From: Bacteroidota bacterium
GTDB taxonomy: Bacteria; Bacteroidota; Bacteroidia; Chitinophagales; Saprospiraceae
Length of the DNA: 64,000 nt
Assembly: GCA_017857395.1 (NCBI GenBank)
Contig: JAFMDF010000009.1
Coordinates: 1-64,000 of the forward strand
Direction of reading: 5' to 3'
In this document: one piece after another, positions 61,425-64,000 of the stretch
How positions within the stretch are numbered: position 1 is the first letter of the stretch
Layout of the letters: each line of letters opens with the position of its first letter
Translations under genes and position numbers: made by a program
The notes under the pieces: model-generated
Told to the model about the DNA's origin: nothing
What the model saw: only the letters and a program-made list of their open reading frames with translations
The model's database searches: none

Positions 61425-62924
61425 ATGAAAGTTCTTTTTTATTCAAATATGGGATTAGCGCCAATTCATCTTGGAATGGAATTAGAATTGATGAAGCAAG
61501 TAAAACTAGCAGGCAACGACATTCATGTGCTCAAGTGTGATAACGGGATTGATAGTTGTTTTTTCAATCCGTGTCATAATTTATTAGGCTGTGCTATTTG
61601 CACTGCTCGAACAGACCGCTTTCATCAACAAATTGGGATTAAAGAAGAAAATATTCACACTATAAAAAAATTAGCCCCAACGAATTTAGACATTCCTCTT
61701 TTTAATTCACTAAAAGAGTTATTGCAGTGGAAATATAAAGGCATCAACATAGGAAGAGGTATTGCCTCCTCCACGATTTCTTTAGAAAGAGATTATGGCA
61801 TCTTTGAAGATGAACGACAAGCTGAACTATTAGCCGTACAAGCTAAATCTGCCATCAATGTTTTATTGAATTTTGAACAAGTACTAGCATCCGTACAACC
61901 AGATATGGTTTACCTTTTTAATGGCCGATTTGCAGAACAGTTCCCCTTATTAGAGCTTTGTAGCTTAAGAAAAATTGAATTTAAGACCTATGAATGTGGC
62001 TCAACCAAACAAAAATACCAAGTATTTGATAATGCCCTTCCTCATAGTTTAGAGGGCATTAAAAATATCATGACACGACTTTGGAATGAAGCGGAAGAAA
62101 ATTCAAGAAAAAAAATTGCGGAAGAATGGTATACAACTAAGAGATTAGGAACTAGTGTCAATCGAGTTAATTTTATTAAAGATCAGCAATCTGGAAGACT
62201 ACCCGAAAATTTTGATAAAAGTAAAAGAAACTTTGTCTTCTTTAATTCTTCAGAAGATGAAATGAAAGCTATTGGAGAATGGGAAAACCCGCTATACTCT
62301 AATCAAAATGATGTAATTGAGAAAACATTGGCTTATTTTAACGAACATCATCCGACTTTCCATTTTTATGTAAGAATGCATCCAAATCTAGCAAAAGTAG
62401 ATAGTGTGCAAACGAAAGGTCTTTATGCTATGAAGAGCAGTAATTTTACGCTTATTCGTCCCAAGGACTCCGTTGATTCTTTTGGTTTAGTGGATGCTTG
62501 TGAAAAAATTATTTCTTTTGGTTCGACTATTGGACTAGAAACTACCTTTTGGGGTCAACCGTCTATTCTATTTGGAAAAGCATTTTATGAAGGTTTAGAT
62601 GCCGTATACATTCCCGATTCTTATGAAGCTTTTTTCGAATTACTCAAAAAACCGAATTTGGCCGCCAAGCCTAAAGAAAATACTTATCCATTTGCCTATT
62701 ATTTAGAGGTTTGTGGTATTCCATTTGAATATTTCAACTATGATGGAAAGTTAAATAGTCAGTTTGAAAATACTAAAATGGATAGAATTACTTTATCCAC
62801 TATTTTCCACTTTCTCCGTTCTTTAGGGCAACTAGGTAATTGGAAAAAACTAAACAAAATAGTATTAGGTCGGTCTCTAGGCTTCAAAGATTTCTTTAAA
62901 TTAAAATCACATACCCTTGGCTAA
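61425..62924 (+). CDS. Capsule-type glycosyltransferase with Cys-rich N-terminus
   Basis: 499 aa. The C-terminal half carries FHFYVRMHPNLAKVDSV and IISFGSTIGLETTFWGQPSI, seen in capsule polysaccharide synthesis enzymes. The N-terminal 60 residues contain five Cys (KCDNGIDSCFFNPCHNLLGC then AIC), an unusual cluster for such enzymes that could bind a metal. I know no family with this exact head. The stop overlaps the next gene's start by 8 bp. Confidence 0.6.
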   Translation: MKVLFYSNMGLAPIHLGMELELMKQVKLAGNDIHVLKCDNGIDSCFFNPCHNLLGCAICTARTDRFHQQIGIKEENIHTIKKLAPTNLDIPLFNSLKELLQWKYKGINIGRGIASSTISLERDYGIFEDERQAELLAVQAKSAINVLLNFEQVLASVQPDMVYLFNGRFAEQFPLLELCSLRKIEFKTYECGSTKQKYQVFDNALPHSLEGIKNIMTRLWNEAEENSRKKIAEEWYTTKRLGTSVNRVNFIKDQQSGRLPENFDKSKRNFVFFNSSEDEMKAIGEWENPLYSNQNDVIEKTLAYFNEHHPTFHFYVRMHPNLAKVDSVQTKGLYAMKSSNFTLIRPKDSVDSFGLVDACEKIISFGSTIGLETTFWGQPSILFGKAFYEGLDAVYIPDSYEAFFELLKKPNLAAKPKENTYPFAYYLEVCGIPFEYFNYDGKLNSQFENTKMDRITLSTIFHFLRSLGQLGNWKKLNKIVLGRSLGFKDFFKLKSHTLG

Positions 62925-64000
62925 CAAGAAAAAAAGAGTACTTATCATTTCTTATTATTGGCCACCTTGTGGAGGAATTGCCGTTTTAAGGTGTTTAAAA
63001 TTTGCTAAATATTTAAGTCAATTAGGCTGGGAACCTGTCATTCTTGCGCCAGATGAAGCCCATTATCCTTCGATTGACTATAGTAATGATAAAGATATAC
63101 CCGATAATGCAATTATCTTAAAGCAAAAAATATGGGAACCTTATCATATTTATAAATTTATCACTAGGCAAAAAAAAGAGGCTAGTGTCAATAATGTTTT
63201 TTATGTAAAAGATAAAAAATTGGGTTGGGCACATAAAGCATCTGTTTGGATAAGAAGCAATTTCTTTATTCCTGATGCCCGTTGTATGTGGATTAATCCA
63301 GCTGTTGATTTTTTAGTAGATTATCTCAAAGAAAATCCTGTAGACGCCATTCTTAGTGATGGTCCGCCCCACTCTAACACCCGAATTGCCACCTTAGTCA
63401 AACAAAAAACAGGAACTCCTTGGTTGGCTGATTTTCAAGACCCTTGGACACAAGTGGACTATTATAGCTTATTAAGTCTGACCAAATGGGGCGATGCCAA
63501 ACATCGAAAACTAGAACAAGAGGCATTTAAAACTGCTGATAAAACGACTATTGTCAGCCCTACGTGGAAGCGAGAACTAGAAGAAATTGGCGCAAAAAAT
63601 GTATCGGTTGTCTACTGGGGCTATGATCCTGATGACTATAAAGATTTATCTACTGAAGTTGATGAAAAATTTGTTTTCACCCATTTAGGAATTTTAGGTT
63701 ACGACCGAAATCCCTCAACTTTTTTTAAAGTGGTCCAATCGCTTTGTCAAGAAAACGCTGCTTTTAAAGCAGATTTTCGTTTACGCTTAGTGGGGCAAGT
63801 AGATTATTCTGTCGTGGAAGAATATACGGCTTTAGGATTAGCCGATAACGTGGAATTGGTAGGTTCTGTTGATAGAAAACGTGCTTTAGAGTTAATGGCT
63901 AAAAGTACGGTGCTTTTACTCTTACTCAATCAACAGGCTAATGCCCAAGGCAGAATGCCAGGTAAGTTATTTGAATACCTAGCTACCCAACGCCCTATCC
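62917..64000 (+). CDS. GT4-type glycosyltransferase (partial, right edge)
   Basis: At least 361 codons, absent from the ORF track because it runs off the window. The only workable start is a TTG at 62917, overlapping the previous stop by 8 bp (an in-frame stop lies at 62902). RVLIISYYWPPCGGIAVLRCLKFAKYLSQ is the classic GT4 head; AILSDGPPHSNTRIATLVK, LADFQDPWTQVDYY and GRMPGKLFEYLATQRPI follow, the last being the donor-site region. It should add a sugar to the lipid-linked glycan. Confidence 0.85.
   Translation, partial: MANKKKRVLIISYYWPPCGGIAVLRCLKFAKYLSQLGWEPVILAPDEAHYPSIDYSNDKDIPDNAIILKQKIWEPYHIYKFITRQKKEASVNNVFYVKDKKLGWAHKASVWIRSNFFIPDARCMWINPAVDFLVDYLKENPVDAILSDGPPHSNTRIATLVKQKTGTPWLADFQDPWTQVDYYSLLSLTKWGDAKHRKLEQEAFKTADKTTIVSPTWKRELEEIGAKNVSVVYWGYDPDDYKDLSTEVDEKFVFTHLGILGYDRNPSTFFKVVQSLCQENAAFKADFRLRLVGQVDYSVVEEYTALGLADNVELVGSVDRKRALELMAKSTVLLLLLNQQANAQGRMPGKLFEYLATQRPI

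Overview
The window reads as chromosomal DNA from a free-living member of the phylum Bacteroidota, most likely the Saprospiria or a related class. The evidence is AT-rich DNA, an upstream TTG / TAnnTTTG promoter grammar, lipoprotein signals, a type IX secretion (T9SS) sorting domain, and many Bacteroidota-typical families (DUF6090, DUF6089, DUF4349, DUF5916, DUF3078-like, CHAT-TPR, HTTM). No tRNA, rRNA or CRISPR array was seen. No intact transposase was seen, but a 263-bp MITE-like element interrupts a gene at the left edge.

Layout. 0-1.1 kb: a sensor-type beta-propeller gene (minus strand) split by the MITE-like element. 1.1-8.6 kb: a DUF6090 membrane protein fused to a carbohydrate-binding-like domain, a three-repeat PepSY-like acidic lipoprotein, a LytS-type histidine kinase flanked by inverted repeats, a DUF3078-like barrel/HTTM/small exported protein trio, and a small basic exported protein. 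8.6-18.1 kb: two sigma-factor loci. The first pairs a sigma-70-family factor and an anti-sigma-like TPR protein with a divergent CHAT-TPR lipoprotein and a large exported repeat/barrel protein. The second is an ECF sigma factor followed by an anti-sigma-like membrane/barrel fusion. 18.6-19.8 kb: a stand-alone AraC-type DNA-binding domain and a DUF4349 lipoprotein.

20.1-25.6 kb: the most coherent accessory system, an NAD+/ADP-ribose cluster in operon-like order: PRPP synthetase homologue, HAD-like protein, nicotinamide phosphoribosyltransferase, a double ADP-ribosylglycohydrolase and a NADAR protein. Its promoter carries two matching dyad operators about five helical turns apart. 25.6-34.6 kb: mostly housekeeping or conserved genes (rplU and an unusual rpmA with an Ala/Pro linker and HhH domain, NagX-like acyltransferase, Uma2 nuclease, subtilase, DUF6089, upp, M23 peptidase). 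34.6-41.8 kb: a noncoding stretch with two sigma-54-like sites and a 25-bp tandem repeat, a 1691-aa T9SS-secreted reprolysin-like metalloprotease, and a decayed class B1 metallo-beta-lactamase gene. 42-45.3 kb: a Dabb lipoprotein, a half-size EamA transporter and a DUF5916 protein.

45.3-64 kb: a surface-glycan locus. It holds a WlbA-like dehydrogenase, a flippase, and a mostly tightly packed plus-strand run encoding pseudaminic-acid-type nonulosonate synthesis: pseB, pseC, GNAT, aldo/keto reductase, a cytidylyltransferase-aminotransferase fusion, a pseG-GNAT fusion, pseI, and an SpsF-type cytidylyltransferase. Sugar-modifying enzymes and glycosyltransferases follow, and the last glycosyltransferase runs off the right edge. 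No canonical NeuA-type pseF is visible, so an SpsF-type enzyme probably activates the sugar.
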